Positions 49,536-60,602 of a DNA stretch of 64,000 nucleotides are shown here, piece after piece. The notes beneath the pieces are model-generated. The model made no database searches. It was not told the DNA's origin and was given only the letters and a program-made list of their open reading frames with translations. How positions within the stretch are numbered: the stretch's first letter is position 1; each line of letters opens with the position of its first letter. Both the position numbers and the translations under genes were made by a program. Source of the DNA: Bradyrhizobium diazoefficiens (GTDB lineage Bacteria > Pseudomonadota > Alphaproteobacteria > Rhizobiales > Xanthobacteraceae); contig NZ_CP067102.1 of assembly GCF_016616885.1 (NCBI RefSeq), forward strand, positions 558,001 to 622,000, in the 5' to 3' direction.

Positions 49536-50171
49536 ATGGTCGAACAAACCTCCCGTGGTGAGATCTTCGTGGTCGATGACGACCCGGCTGTTCGCGACAC
49601 CCTGTCGATGGTGTTGAAGGCGGCGGGTTATGAGGTGATCTGTTTTGCGGACGGCGCAGCACTGCTCTCCGTTGCGCGAAGCCGCACGCCGGCCGCCGTT
49701 CTGCTCGACGTGCACATTCCGGGAAAGTCGGGCCTCGATATTCTCAAGGAGCTGCACGGCGAAGACTATCCTGCGCCGATCTTCATGATCTCCGGCCAGG
49801 GCGACATTGCGATGGCGGTGGGCGCCATCAAGAGCGGCGCGCTCGATTTCATCGAGAAGCCGTTCCGCGGCAGCGAGATCGTCGGCCGGCTGGACGAGGC
49901 GATCGGCGCTTATGCACGCCGGCAGTCGGAGAATGCGTCGCCGAAATTCGGCTCGCTGCATTTCCCCGGACGTGAGCCGCTGACCCGCAGGGAGCGCGAG
50001 GTGCTCGAGCAGTTCGCTGCCGGTGCCTCCAACAAGGAGGCCGGTCGTACCCTCGGCATCAGCCCGCGCACCATCGAGGATCACCGCGCCAACATCATGA
50101 AGAAGCTCGGCGCCCGCAATGCCGCCGACCTGATCCGGATCGTGATGACCGCGGCCCAGCGCGCGTCGTAA
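49536..50171 (+). CDS. FixJ/NarL-type response regulator
   Basis: 211 residues from MVEQTSRGEIFVVDDDPAVR. Receiver with phospho-acceptor in AAVLLDVHIPGKSGLD and lysine in DFIEKPFRG; LuxR-type helix-turn-helix with LTRREREVLEQFAAGASNKE and SPRTIEDHRANIMKKLGARN. Architecture and linker match FixJ, but no fixL gene is adjacent. The large hybrid kinase is convergent with it across a 104-bp repeat. Its helix-turn-helix is close to that of the histidine-less LuxR protein at 39.8 kb. Confidence 0.92.
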   Translation: MVEQTSRGEIFVVDDDPAVRDTLSMVLKAAGYEVICFADGAALLSVARSRTPAAVLLDVHIPGKSGLDILKELHGEDYPAPIFMISGQGDIAMAVGAIKSGALDFIEKPFRGSEIVGRLDEAIGAYARRQSENASPKFGSLHFPGREPLTRREREVLEQFAAGASNKEAGRTLGISPRTIEDHRANIMKKLGARNAADLIRIVMTAAQRAS

Positions 50172-50195
50172 GGCTCGGTTGCATCGCGGACATTT

Positions 50196-50299
50196 CTTTC
50201 GTCATTCCTGGGCGATGCGGAGCATCGAACTATGGTGCGCGATTGCGCACCTGAGAATCTCGAGATTCCGGATCGCACTAGGTGCGTCCGGAATGACTC
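50196..50299. repeat. dispersed palindromic repeat, copy A
   Basis: The gap between the two convergent stops is filled by an element with ends CGTCATTCCTGGG and CCGGAATGAC and an internal palindrome GTGCGCGATTGCGCAC. A 46-bp core (50226-50271) matches, with three differences, the reverse complement of 59715-59760 in the RraA-gene upstream region. Confidence 0.85.
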
Positions 50300-50306
50300 C
50301 CAAATG

Positions 50307-53300
50307 TCACCCGTTCAGCGCCTTGCGGATGATCCGCGCCAGATCGGACTTGCGATAGGGCTTCGCCAGCAGCAGCACGCCTGTATCCAGCCGGCCGTGG
50401 TGGATGATCGCGTTCTCGGTATAGCCTGAGGTGTAGACCACCCTGAGATCGGGGCGTGACTTCAACACCTCGTCGGCAAGCTGCCGTCCGTTCATCTTGC
50501 CGGGCATGATCACGTCGGTGAACAGCAGGTCGAACGGCTTGTCGCTCGCGACGATGGTGAGCGCCTCCGCGGCATTGGCGGCCTGCAGGGTGACGTAGCC
50601 GAGTGAATGCAGCTGGGCCAGCACGTAGTCGCGCACCAGCCGGTCGTCCTCGACCACGAGGATGGTCTCGTGTCCGCCCTCGATCGAGGCCGGCATCACG
50701 CCATCGGCGACGGCCGTCGGTGTCTTGCCAGGCGGCAGATACATCTTGATCGTGGTGCCGTGGCCTTCCTCGCTGTAGATCTTGATGTGGCCCGCGGACT
50801 GCTTGATGAAGCCGTAGACCATCGAGAGACCGAGGCCGGTGCCCTTGCCCGGGCCCTTCGAGGTGAAGAAGGGGTCAAACACCCGCGCCAGCATGTTGGC
50901 TGGAATGCCGGTGCCGGTGTCGCTCACCGCGATCAGCATGTAGTGCCCCGGCCGGACGTCGTTGACGCTGGCATAGACCTCGTCGAGATAGGCGCCGCCC
51001 GTCTCCACGATCAGCTTGCCGCCGCCCGGCATCGCGTCGCGCGCGTTGAGCGCGAGGTTGAGGATCGCCGTGGTGAGCTGGTTTGGATCGACGACCGCGA
51101 CGCAGCTTTCGTCCTCGAACACGGATTCGATCTGGATCTGCTCGCCCAGCGTCGGCCGCAACAGCTTTGCCGTGTCGACGATCAGCGAATTGATGTCGAT
51201 CTCGCGCGGCTGGAGCGGCTGCTTGCGTGCGAAGGCGAGCAGATGCTGGGTCAGCTCGGCGCCGCGGCCGGCGGCCTCGTCGATCATCTTCGTGATCGCG
51301 GCAAGCCCCGGATCCTTGGCCACGGCCTCTGCGAGGATCTCGATCGTTCCGGTGATGACGGTGAGGATGTTGTTGAAATCGTGCGCCACGCCGCCGGTGA
51401 GCTGGCCCACCGCCTCCATCTTCTCGGCGTGGCGGATGCGCTCCTCGGAGGCGATCTTGTCGGTGAGGTCGCGGTAGAACACGTTGAACAGGATGCCCTC
51501 GCGGCGCCTCAGCGCCGTGACGCTGAGTTCAGCCTTGAACTCCTTGCCGTCGCGGCGGCGAACCATGAGTTCGCGGCGGCGGTTGAGGGTCCGGCCGTCC
51601 GCGGATTCGAGGAAGCGGGCGAGGCCGGCCTTGACCCTGTCGCGCTCGCTTTCCGCAACGATCAGGTCGACCGCGTTCTTGCCCAACGCCTCGTCGCGCC
51701 GCCAGCCGAACAGCTCCTCGGCCCGCGAGCTCCAGTTCTGGATGGTGCTGCGATCGTCGGTCTGGACGAAGGCGTCGAGCGCGGTCTCGACGATGTTGCG
51801 CGCAAGCTGCTCGCTGTCACGCAAGGATTCGGCGGCGTGCCTCGCCTCGGTCATGTCGCGCCCGACGAAGAAGAAGCGCTTGGCCTGATCCGACCAGTTG
51901 CCGAGCCAGGACAGCCAGACTTCGCGGCCGTCCTTGTGTAAGCAGCGGGTATCGGCGAGCTTCGGATGTCCGCCGCGCCGGAGCGCGCGCATCTCCTCGC
52001 GGGATTGATCGAGGTGAGCGGGATGGATGAAATCGACGCCGCTGCGGCCGATCATTTCGTCCGGCTTGTAGCCGAGAATGGTCTCGCTGCTCGGACTGAT
52101 CTGCGCGATCTCGCCGTGCGAGCTCATGATCATGATCAGATCCTGCGAGGTGTCGAAAAGCTGCCGCCGCTCCTCCAATTGCTGCTGTAGCGCCCGCTCC
52201 GCGCGTCGCGCTTCGGTCAGACTGCGCGCGGAACCGGAGGCGCCGATGATCTCGCCCGAAGGCCCCCTGATCGGCGACAGGCTGAGCGAGATTTCGACCG
52301 GCGTGCCGTCCTTGCGCAGCCGCACCGTCTCGAAGCGTTCGATCGGCTCGCTCCGGGCGATCCTCTTCAAATAGTCCTTGCCCTGCTCGCGGCGCTCGGG
52401 CGGGACAATGATCGAGGTGGATTTCCCGATCGCTTCATTCGCCGAATAGCCATAAAGGCGCTCGGCGGCCGGATTCCAGCCCGTGATGATGGCGTCGAGG
52501 GACTGCATCACGATCGCATCGTCGGATGATTCGACGGCGGCGCTGAACAAGAGCTCGCGCGCCGCATGATGGCTTCGCGCGGCTTCGGTGCGACGATGCT
52601 CCTGCACCTCGCGTTCGAGCGCGGCGGCTTTCGATCGCGTTTCTTCGACCATCCGGGCAAAGGCCCGCGCCAGCGCGCCGGTCTCGCCACTGGCATCGAC
52701 GGGTATGTCCGCCGGCCGTCCGCTGCCGATAGCCTCCACGGCTTTGGTCAGGCGCCCGATCGGGCGCGTCAAAGAGCGCGCCAGCAGCACCGCGAGCGCA
52801 GCCGCGGCGAACACGGCAAGTAAGCCGACGAGCAAGGAGGTCCTTTGAATGGCCGCCGGCACGCGGCCGAACACGGGCGGGGGGATCGTTTCGATGATCG
52901 CGAACCACTCCTTGCCCGCAAGCAGCGCCGGCGCGATCGCCGCGCCGCTCGGCCGGCCCGACTTGTCGGCCGTCAGATGCGTGGACCCTTCGAGCTTGCC
53001 GGCCAGGGCTGCAAAAAATGGAAAGTCCTGGCGCCAGTCGGTGGCGTGGCCGTGCAATGAGCCGAATTCCTGCGCGCGATCGGGATGGACGAGATAGTCG
53101 CCGCGCGCATTTACGACGTAGATTTCGCTCCCGGCGCCCGCGGTCGAGCGGACGCCGTCCAGTGCCGCGCGCATGTCGATATTGGCGATGATGATGCCGA
53201 ACGGCTTGCCGTCCGGCGTGAACAGCGGCGTCGCGACCCGCAACGTCGGAATGTGAAGGTCCGTGGTCCCCCCTTGGCGGCTGGCGAGATCGATCGGAGA

Positions 53301-53903
53301 AACATAGATCTCGCCCGGCGCCAGTCGAATCGTGTCCTGAAAGTAGGTTCGCTCGCTCCTGCGCTCCAGTTCGCTATTGGGGACGATCCGTGCTGCTCCA
53401 GTCGGGCCGGAACGCTCGACGCGGACCAGCTCGCGCTGGCCGTCGTCAACGCCGATGATTCGAAACTGCCCGTAGCCGGGTTTGGCGTCGATCTCGGCCG
53501 CGAGCCGCGCTGCGATGCGCTCGCGCCAGGTCTGCTCCGAAACGCCGTCGAGAGCGTCGACGCCGCCTCCGATGTGGGCGCGGATCAGGCCATTGATGGC
53601 TGCGGCGGAGCGATAGCCGAGCAGATCGCCGCGGGCTCCGGCAACGTAGGATTCAAGATTGGTCGCCAGCAGGCGTGACTGGGCTTCGACGCGTTCCAGG
53701 ACCCGCGGAATGACGGCTTGGGTGGTGTTGCGATAGCCCAACCAACCGACTGCGGCCACGGTCACCGCCACCAGCAGGATCATCGCGATCGTGAGCCGAG
53801 TTGCGAGCGTCATGGGAACATTCGCACCGCGTCCCGAACGGCCGCGCCTGGTCTGGCCCGGAACGGAACGAAGATCCTTGTCATCGGCGGCCGGTGCTGA
53901 CAT
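50307..53903 (-). CDS. hybrid sensor histidine kinase (Cache-HAMP-PAS3-HisKA-REC)
   Basis: 1198 residues. Membrane helices at about 37-57 and 350-375 enclose a periplasmic dCache-like sensor; HAMP (RPIGRLTKAVEAIGSGRPAD) and three PAS domains follow (SSDDAIVMQSLDAIITGWNP; TSQDLIMIMSSHGEIAQISP; ETALDAFVQTDDRSTIQNWS). HisKA has H841 in GGVAHDFNNILTV, HATPase has LNARDAMPGGG and GTGLGLSMVYGF, and the C-terminal receiver has D1130 (LLFTDVIMPGKMNG). It needs an Hpt protein to pass phosphate on. Its first 23 bases overlap the upstream receiver gene. Confidence 0.93.
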   Translation of the reverse strand: MSAPAADDKDLRSVPGQTRRGRSGRGANVPMTLATRLTIAMILLVAVTVAAVGWLGYRNTTQAVIPRVLERVEAQSRLLATNLESYVAGARGDLLGYRSAAAINGLIRAHIGGGVDALDGVSEQTWRERIAARLAAEIDAKPGYGQFRIIGVDDGQRELVRVERSGPTGAARIVPNSELERRSERTYFQDTIRLAPGEIYVSPIDLASRQGGTTDLHIPTLRVATPLFTPDGKPFGIIIANIDMRAALDGVRSTAGAGSEIYVVNARGDYLVHPDRAQEFGSLHGHATDWRQDFPFFAALAGKLEGSTHLTADKSGRPSGAAIAPALLAGKEWFAIIETIPPPVFGRVPAAIQRTSLLVGLLAVFAAAALAVLLARSLTRPIGRLTKAVEAIGSGRPADIPVDASGETGALARAFARMVEETRSKAAALEREVQEHRRTEAARSHHAARELLFSAAVESSDDAIVMQSLDAIITGWNPAAERLYGYSANEAIGKSTSIIVPPERREQGKDYLKRIARSEPIERFETVRLRKDGTPVEISLSLSPIRGPSGEIIGASGSARSLTEARRAERALQQQLEERRQLFDTSQDLIMIMSSHGEIAQISPSSETILGYKPDEMIGRSGVDFIHPAHLDQSREEMRALRRGGHPKLADTRCLHKDGREVWLSWLGNWSDQAKRFFFVGRDMTEARHAAESLRDSEQLARNIVETALDAFVQTDDRSTIQNWSSRAEELFGWRRDEALGKNAVDLIVAESERDRVKAGLARFLESADGRTLNRRRELMVRRRDGKEFKAELSVTALRRREGILFNVFYRDLTDKIASEERIRHAEKMEAVGQLTGGVAHDFNNILTVITGTIEILAEAVAKDPGLAAITKMIDEAAGRGAELTQHLLAFARKQPLQPREIDINSLIVDTAKLLRPTLGEQIQIESVFEDESCVAVVDPNQLTTAILNLALNARDAMPGGGKLIVETGGAYLDEVYASVNDVRPGHYMLIAVSDTGTGIPANMLARVFDPFFTSKGPGKGTGLGLSMVYGFIKQSAGHIKIYSEEGHGTTIKMYLPPGKTPTAVADGVMPASIEGGHETILVVEDDRLVRDYVLAQLHSLGYVTLQAANAAEALTIVASDKPFDLLFTDVIMPGKMNGRQLADEVLKSRPDLRVVYTSGYTENAIIHHGRLDTGVLLLAKPYRKSDLARIIRKALNG

Positions 53904-54300
53904 CGGGCTCCTCCGACTCGCCCGTCTTCAGGCAGCCGTCGACCGCCGCCAGCAGCGCGTCGGCCCGGAACGGCTTCTGCAGGCTCGCGACCGCGCCAAG
54001 CCTGGTCGCCATCTTCAGGAAGTCCGGGTCGGCATGGGCGTCCGGCGTGGTCGACCGGCCCGAAATCACGACGATCGGGATCTTCGGCTGCAGCGCCCGG
54101 ACGTGGCGCATTGTTTCCAGCCCGTCCATGCCGGGCATGAAGATGTCGAGGAATAGCATGTCGAACCGGCTGCCCCCGAACAGGGCGAGCCCCTTGCGGC
54201 CGTCGCCTGCGACCGTCACGTGATGACCGGCCCGCTCCAGGAGCAGCCGGATCGTTAGCTGGACGGCCGGGTCGTCATCCACGATCAGGATGTTGGCCAC
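53881..54300 (-). CDS. single-domain response regulator upstream of the hybrid kinase
   Basis: 139 residues, receiver only: ILIVDDDPAVQLTIRLLLER, phospho-acceptor in MLFLDIFMPGMDG, and lysine in SLQKPFRAD. The last 23 bases overlap the hybrid kinase start, so the two are co-translated and likely partners. With no output domain, it would act by protein contact or as a phosphate carrier. Confidence 0.9.
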   Translation of the reverse strand: MANILIVDDDPAVQLTIRLLLERAGHHVTVAGDGRKGLALFGGSRFDMLFLDIFMPGMDGLETMRHVRALQPKIPIVVISGRSTTPDAHADPDFLKMATRLGAVASLQKPFRADALLAAVDGCLKTGESEEPDVSTGRR

Positions 54301-54486
54301 GTCAAAGACCTCCGGATCGGGCAGGTGGGTTCCCTGCGACCCAAATCAAAGCAACAAATGCGAAATTGTTGCGCGGATTGTGCCCTGTCTGCAAGGCTTC
54401 GCGGCTGCGGCGAAGTGGGTCGCCGGGCCATTAGTTGAGTGCAGGCCATATGCATGTTTGCGTGCAGATGACCGCGGTGGCCGCGC

Positions 54487-55191
54487 CTAATCGGAGAGAT
54501 ATTCGGGATAGTGCTGCCGGATCCGATCCAGCTCGCTCAGCGTGCCTGACAGATGTTTGCGCAGATGCTGCTGCGCAGCTTCGGCGTCTTTCGCCTCGAT
54601 CGCGCGCGTGATCAGCTTGTGGTGGCGCACGATGTTCTGGGCCTTGCCGGGCGAGGGCAGATGCAGCCGGCGCAGCCGGTCGATATGTCCGCTGCGGCTG
54701 CGCACCAGCATCCAGAGGTCCTGCTTTCCGGCGGCGGTATAGAGCTCGGCATGGAAGTCGTTGTCAGCGGCGATGAAGGCCTCGAAGTCGCCGGCCTTCG
54801 TGAATTGCTGTTGCAGCGCGATGGCGTGATCCAGCCGAATGATCAGGGCCGGATCGGGATCCTCTGCGAGGAGCCGGACGATCTCCAGCTCCAGCGCCTG
54901 CCGCAGGAAATGCGCCTGTTGCGCCCGGTCGACGTCGATCTGGCTGACCACGGTCGCATGCTGCGGAAATACGTCGACCAGGCCTTCTTCCTCGAGCCGC
55001 ATCAGCGCGTCGCGCACCGGCGTCGAGCTGACGCCGAACTGGCCGGCCAGCTCTGCCCGCGACAGCGGCGCGCCCGGCGGCAATTCCAACGCAATGATCG
55101 CGTTGCGCAGCCGCTCGAACACCTGCGGCGCGGCCTGCCGGGCTCGGTCGAGCCGGGCGGCCGCGCGCGGCGCGGGATGGGCTGATTCCAT
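54487..55191 (-). CDS. GntR/FCD-family transcriptional regulator
   Basis: 234 residues. Winged helix at about 22-85 (ERLRNAIIALELPPGAPLSR, FGVSSTPVRDALMRLEEEGL), then an all-helical FCD ligand domain (ALELEIVRLLAEDPDPALII, DNDFHAELYTAAGKQDLW) with metal-type residues. FCD regulators respond to organic or sugar acids and usually repress. Divergent from the ABC-dehydratase operon, with a perfect 26-bp palindrome between the starts. Confidence 0.92.
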   Translation of the reverse strand: MESAHPAPRAAARLDRARQAAPQVFERLRNAIIALELPPGAPLSRAELAGQFGVSSTPVRDALMRLEEEGLVDVFPQHATVVSQIDVDRAQQAHFLRQALELEIVRLLAEDPDPALIIRLDHAIALQQQFTKAGDFEAFIAADNDFHAELYTAAGKQDLWMLVRSRSGHIDRLRRLHLPSPGKAQNIVRHHKLITRAIEAKDAEAAQQHLRKHLSGTLSELDRIRQHYPEYLSD

Positions 55192-55217
55192 GGCGGCTGC
55201 TCCGGCCGGCTTGCCTT

Positions 55218-55243
55218 TGATGCACTAATGCATTAGTGCATCA
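55218..55243. promoter_or_regulatory. perfect 26-bp palindrome, probable GntR operator
   Basis: TGATGCACTAATG is followed directly by its exact reverse complement. It lies 27 bases upstream of the gntR start and 43 bases upstream of the ABC receptor start, where bound dimers could block both promoters. Within it the shorter palindrome TAATGCATTA marks the centre. Confidence 0.75.
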
Positions 55244-55285
55244 GCGCGGCCGCGCGTCAATGCCGACCGGAGGAAACGAACAACA

Positions 55286-56305
55286 ATGATCAAGCAATTC
55301 CAGCGTGGCTGTGCAGTCCTCGCCCTGATCGCCGCGGCCGTCCTGTCGGCCTCGCCCGCGCAGGCGCAGCAGAAATCCGAGATCTCCCTGTCGCGGCAGC
55401 CCGGCATTTTCTACATGCCGAGCCACATCATGGAGAAGCAGAAGCTGATCGAGAAGCATGCGGCCGCGCTCGGCGCGCCCGGCGTCACCACCAAATGGGT
55501 GACCTTCTCCGGCGGTGGCGCGCAGACTGATGCGCTGCTCGCGGGTGGTGTCGACATTCTCAACACCGGCACCGGCAATCTTCTGTTGCTGTGGGACCGG
55601 ACCCGCGGCGGCGTGAAGGGCATCGTCGCGACCTCGGCGCAGCCGATGACGCTGATCAGCCGCGACGCCAACATCAAGTCGATCAAGGATTTTGGCCCGA
55701 GCGACAAGATCGCGGTGCCGACGGTGAAAGTCTCGACGCAAGCGATCGTACTCCAGATTGCGGCGGCGGAAGCCTTCGGCGCCGACCAATGGTCGAAGCT
55801 CGACGCCAACACCGTGCAGCTTGGTCATCCCGACGCCTATGCGGCGCTGTCCAATCCCAAGCACGAGGTGCACACCCATTTCTCGATCCCACCGTTCACG
55901 TTCCTGGAGCTGAAGAACGTGCCGGGCGCGCACGTCGTGCTGAACTCGCCCGACGTCATGGGTGGCCCGCTCAGCCAGGCGCAGTTCTTCACCACGACCA
56001 AATTTGCCGACGCCAATCCAAAGATCATCCAGGCGGTGCGCGATGCCACCAAGGAAGCGCAGGATCTGATCCGCAGCGACACCAAGCAGGCGGTCGAGAT
56101 CTACAAGGAGATCACCGGCGACAAGACCTCGGTGGAAGAGCTGCTCGATCTGCTCAAGCAGCCCGGCATGATGGAATGGAATCTCGAGCCGCAGGGCACA
56201 ATGAAGTTCGCCGCCCACCTCTACAGGACCGGCACGCTGAAGACCCAGCCCAAGGCGTGGACCGATTACTATCTCCCCGTCGCGCACGATCTGAAGGGCA
56301 ACTGA
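55286..56305 (+). CDS. ABC transporter substrate-binding protein (SsuA/THI5-like)
   Basis: 339 residues with a signal peptide ending ASPAQA. NMT1/SsuA-like fold: ISLSRQPGIFYMPSHIMEKQ, KWVTFSGGGAQTDALLAGGV, DILNTGTGN and LTAD-like DFGPSDKIAVPTVKVSTQAI. Periplasmic receptor of an importer. This family usually carries sulfonates, nitrate or pyrimidine precursors, so its use beside a sugar-acid dehydratase is unusual. The stop overlaps the ATPase gene start by one base (TGATG). Confidence 0.9.
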   Translation: MIKQFQRGCAVLALIAAAVLSASPAQAQQKSEISLSRQPGIFYMPSHIMEKQKLIEKHAAALGAPGVTTKWVTFSGGGAQTDALLAGGVDILNTGTGNLLLLWDRTRGGVKGIVATSAQPMTLISRDANIKSIKDFGPSDKIAVPTVKVSTQAIVLQIAAAEAFGADQWSKLDANTVQLGHPDAYAALSNPKHEVHTHFSIPPFTFLELKNVPGAHVVLNSPDVMGGPLSQAQFFTTTKFADANPKIIQAVRDATKEAQDLIRSDTKQAVEIYKEITGDKTSVEELLDLLKQPGMMEWNLEPQGTMKFAAHLYRTGTLKTQPKAWTDYYLPVAHDLKGN

Positions 56306-57066
56306 TGGCGCTGCTCGACGTCAGTGGGGTGACGCTGCGCTACAAGACCTCCAGCGCCGTCGTCACCGCCACCGAGAGGGTGAGTTTTGCGGTCGACAAG
56401 TCCGATCGCTTCGTGTTGCTCGGACCGTCCGGCTGCGGCAAGTCGACCCTGCTCAAGGCCGTCGGCGGCTACATGTCACCGAGCGAAGGCCGCATGACCA
56501 TCGGCGATCGCGAGATCCGCGGCCCCGGCGCCGGCCGCATGATGATCTTCCAGGAATTCGACCAGCTCCTGCCCTGGAAAAGCGTGCTCGCCAATGTAAT
56601 GTTCCCGCTGCTGACCGCGCGAAAGCTGTCGCGCAAGGACGCCGAGGCACGCGCGCGGGCCTATATCGAGAAGGTCGGCCTCACCCGCGTCGTCGACGCC
56701 TATCCGCACACGCTCTCCGGCGGCATGAAGCAGCGCGTCGCGATCGCGCGCGGCATGGCGATGGAGCCCGACATCCTGCTGATGGACGAGCCGTTCGCAG
56801 CACTCGACGCGCTGACGCGCCGGACCTGTCAGGACGAGCTGCTGCAGCTCTGGAGCGAAACCAAGTTCACCGTGCTGTTCGTGACGCATTCGATCGCGGA
56901 AGCCATCCGCATCGGCAACCGCATTCTGTTGCTGTCGCCGCATCCCGGCCGGGTCAAGGCCGAGGTGGTCGACGTCGACAAGGTCAGCAATGACGACGGC
57001 AGCGCCGGCCGGCTGGAGAATGAGATCCACGATCTCCTGTTCGCCCGCGAAGCCACGGCGCATTGA
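56305..57066 (+). CDS. ABC transporter ATP-binding protein
   Basis: 253 residues. Walker A LLGPSGCGKSTLLKAVGGY, Q-loop FQEFDQLLPW, signature LSGGMKQRVAIARGMAM, Walker B ILLMDEPFAALD and H-loop FVTHSIAEAI. Of the SsuB/TauB type. Cytoplasmic motor of the importer encoded by its neighbours; translationally coupled to the receptor gene. Confidence 0.96.
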   Translation: MALLDVSGVTLRYKTSSAVVTATERVSFAVDKSDRFVLLGPSGCGKSTLLKAVGGYMSPSEGRMTIGDREIRGPGAGRMMIFQEFDQLLPWKSVLANVMFPLLTARKLSRKDAEARARAYIEKVGLTRVVDAYPHTLSGGMKQRVAIARGMAMEPDILLMDEPFAALDALTRRTCQDELLQLWSETKFTVLFVTHSIAEAIRIGNRILLLSPHPGRVKAEVVDVDKVSNDDGSAGRLENEIHDLLFAREATAH

Positions 57067-57077
57067 AGGAGCCGCTC

Positions 57078-57937
57078 ATGGGCGAAGCGAGAATCCTGTT
57101 GCGCGACGCGCCGGTCGCCGCCACCGGCGGTGCGGACGAGGTCGAGCGCAAGCTGAGCGTGCTTGAGCTGTTATGGAACGACGGCTTTGTTCGCAAGACC
57201 GTCATCATCCTGTTTTTGGCGGCAGTTTGGGAAGCCTACGGCCTCTCACTCGACAATCCCCTCCTGTTTCCCACGCTGCACGACACGCTCCTCACGATGT
57301 ACGATCGCGTCAAGGACGGCACCATTCCGATGCGGGCGTGGACCTCGCTAAAGGTGCTGTTCATGGGCTATTCGGCCGGCATCGTGCTGGCCGCGATCTT
57401 CACCGTGCTCGCGATTTCCACCCGCATCGGCACGGATTTCCTGGAGACGGTGACGGCGATGTTCAACCCGTTGCCGGCGATCGCTCTGCTGCCGTTGGCG
57501 CTGATCTGGTTCGGCCTCGGCAATGGCAGCCTCGTCTTCGTGCTGATCCATTCGGTGCTGTGGCCGGTCGCGCTCAACACCCATTCCGGCTTCAAGAGCG
57601 TGTCCAACACGCTGCGCATGGTCGGCCGCAATTACGGCCTGCGCGGACTGCCCTATGTGGCAAAGATCCTGATCCCGGCGGCCTTCGGCTCGATCCTGAC
57701 CGGCCTCAAGATCGGCTGGGCCTTTGCCTGGCGTACGCTGATCGCGGCCGAGCTGGTGTTCGGCGTGTCCTCGGGCCAGGGCGGGCTCGGTTGGTTCATC
57801 TTCGAGAACCGCAACCTGCTCGACATACCCGCAGTGTTCGCGGGCCTCTTGACGGTGATTATCATCGGGCTCTTTGTCGAGAACCTGATCTTCCGCGCCA
57901 TCGAGCGGAACACGGTCCAGAAATGGGGCACCCAATC

Positions 57938-57941
<4 letters not shown>
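57078..57941 (+). CDS. ABC transporter permease
   Basis: 287 residues from an ATG behind AAGGAG; a TTG five codons earlier that overlaps the ATPase stop is less likely. About six membrane helices; the coupling-helix EAA-like loop reads NYGLRGLPYVAKILIPAAFG, and MFNPLPAIALLPLALIWFG is typical of SsuC/TauC permeases. Its last four bases overlap the dehydratase start (ATGA). Confidence 0.94.
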
Positions 57942-59674
<1,733 letters not shown>

Positions 59675-59683
59675 CCCCACCCC

Positions 59684-59787
59684 CGTCGTTCCTGGGCGCC
59701 TCGAAGAGGCGAACCCGGAACCTCGAGATTCTCAGGTGCGCAATTGCGCACCGTAGTTCGCGCTGCGCGCGCCCCGGAATGACGAAA
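59684..59787. repeat. dispersed palindromic repeat, copy B
   Basis: Inverted relative to copy A at 50.2 kb: ends CGTCGTTCCTGGG and CCCCGGAATGACG, internal palindrome GTGCGCAATTGCGCAC. It splits the dehydratase and RraA-like genes by 130 bases inside an otherwise tight operon. Confidence 0.85.
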
Positions 59788-59804
59788 GAGAGAGTGATAG
59801 CCCC

Positions 59805-60524
59805 ATGTCAAAACTCAGCGAAGCCACCCGCAACAAGCTCAAGTCCGTCTCCACGGCCACCGTCGCGACCGCGCTGTTCAAGCGCGGCCTGCGCATCCAG
59901 ATGATCCAGGATGTGCATCCCCTCGGCGCCGACCAGCCGACCATGGTCGGCGAGGCCTTCACGCTGCGCTACATGCCGGCGCGCGAGGACCTCAACACCA
60001 TCGACGTGTTCAGGGATCGCTCGCATCCGCAGCGCAAGGCGGTCGAGGATTGCCCGGCTGGCAGCGTGCTGGTGATGGACAGCCGCAAGGACGCGCGCGC
60101 GGCCTCGGCCGGCGCGATCCTGGTGACGCGGTTGATGAAGCGCGGCGTCGCCGGCGTCGTCACTGACGGCGGTTTTCGCGATTCTGCCGAGATCGCAAAG
60201 CTCGGCATTCCCGCTTATCACCATCGTCCCTCAGCGCCGACCAATTTGACGCTGCATCAGGCCATCGAGATCAACGTTCCCATCGGTTGCGGCGATGCGC
60301 CGGTGTTTCCCGGCGACGTCATTCTGGGTGATGCCGACGGCGTCATCGTCATCCCCGCACACCTCGCGGATGAGATCGCGAACGAGACCTTCGAGATGAC
60401 CGCCTTCGAGGATTTCGTCACCGAGGAAGTCGGCAAAGGCCGCGGTATCTTTGGCCTCTATCCGGCGACCGATCCGCACACGCTCACCGATTTTGCGGAA
60501 TGGCGGAAGAAGAACGGCCGGTAA
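59805..60524 (+). CDS. RraA-family protein, HMG/CHA-aldolase-like
   Basis: 239 residues. RraA fold with the aldolase-type signature GVAGVVTDGGFRDS (G-G-x-R-D) and GCGDAPVFPGDVILGDADGV. Members of the family that keep this R-D pair and lie in catabolic operons cleave 4-hydroxy-2-oxo acids to pyruvate; others only bind RNase E. Position after a dehydratase that makes 2-keto-3-deoxy acids favours a lyase or decarboxylase role here. Not proven by sequence alone. Confidence 0.85.
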   Translation: MSKLSEATRNKLKSVSTATVATALFKRGLRIQMIQDVHPLGADQPTMVGEAFTLRYMPAREDLNTIDVFRDRSHPQRKAVEDCPAGSVLVMDSRKDARAASAGAILVTRLMKRGVAGVVTDGGFRDSAEIAKLGIPAYHHRPSAPTNLTLHQAIEINVPIGCGDAPVFPGDVILGDADGVIVIPAHLADEIANETFEMTAFEDFVTEEVGKGRGIFGLYPATDPHTLTDFAEWRKKNGR

Positions 60525-60602
60525 GGTTACGCATCACGACCACTTCAAGAAACAGGCCGGCCACATCAAGTGCCGGCCTTTGATCAAGCAGAGAGGACTC
60601 TT

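Noticed and set aside
49536..54300. A fixLJ oxygen-sensing pair
   Set aside because: The FixJ-type regulator is typical in form, but the large kinase is convergent, periplasm-sensing and hybrid, and its PAS domains lack a visible haem-binding FixL pattern.
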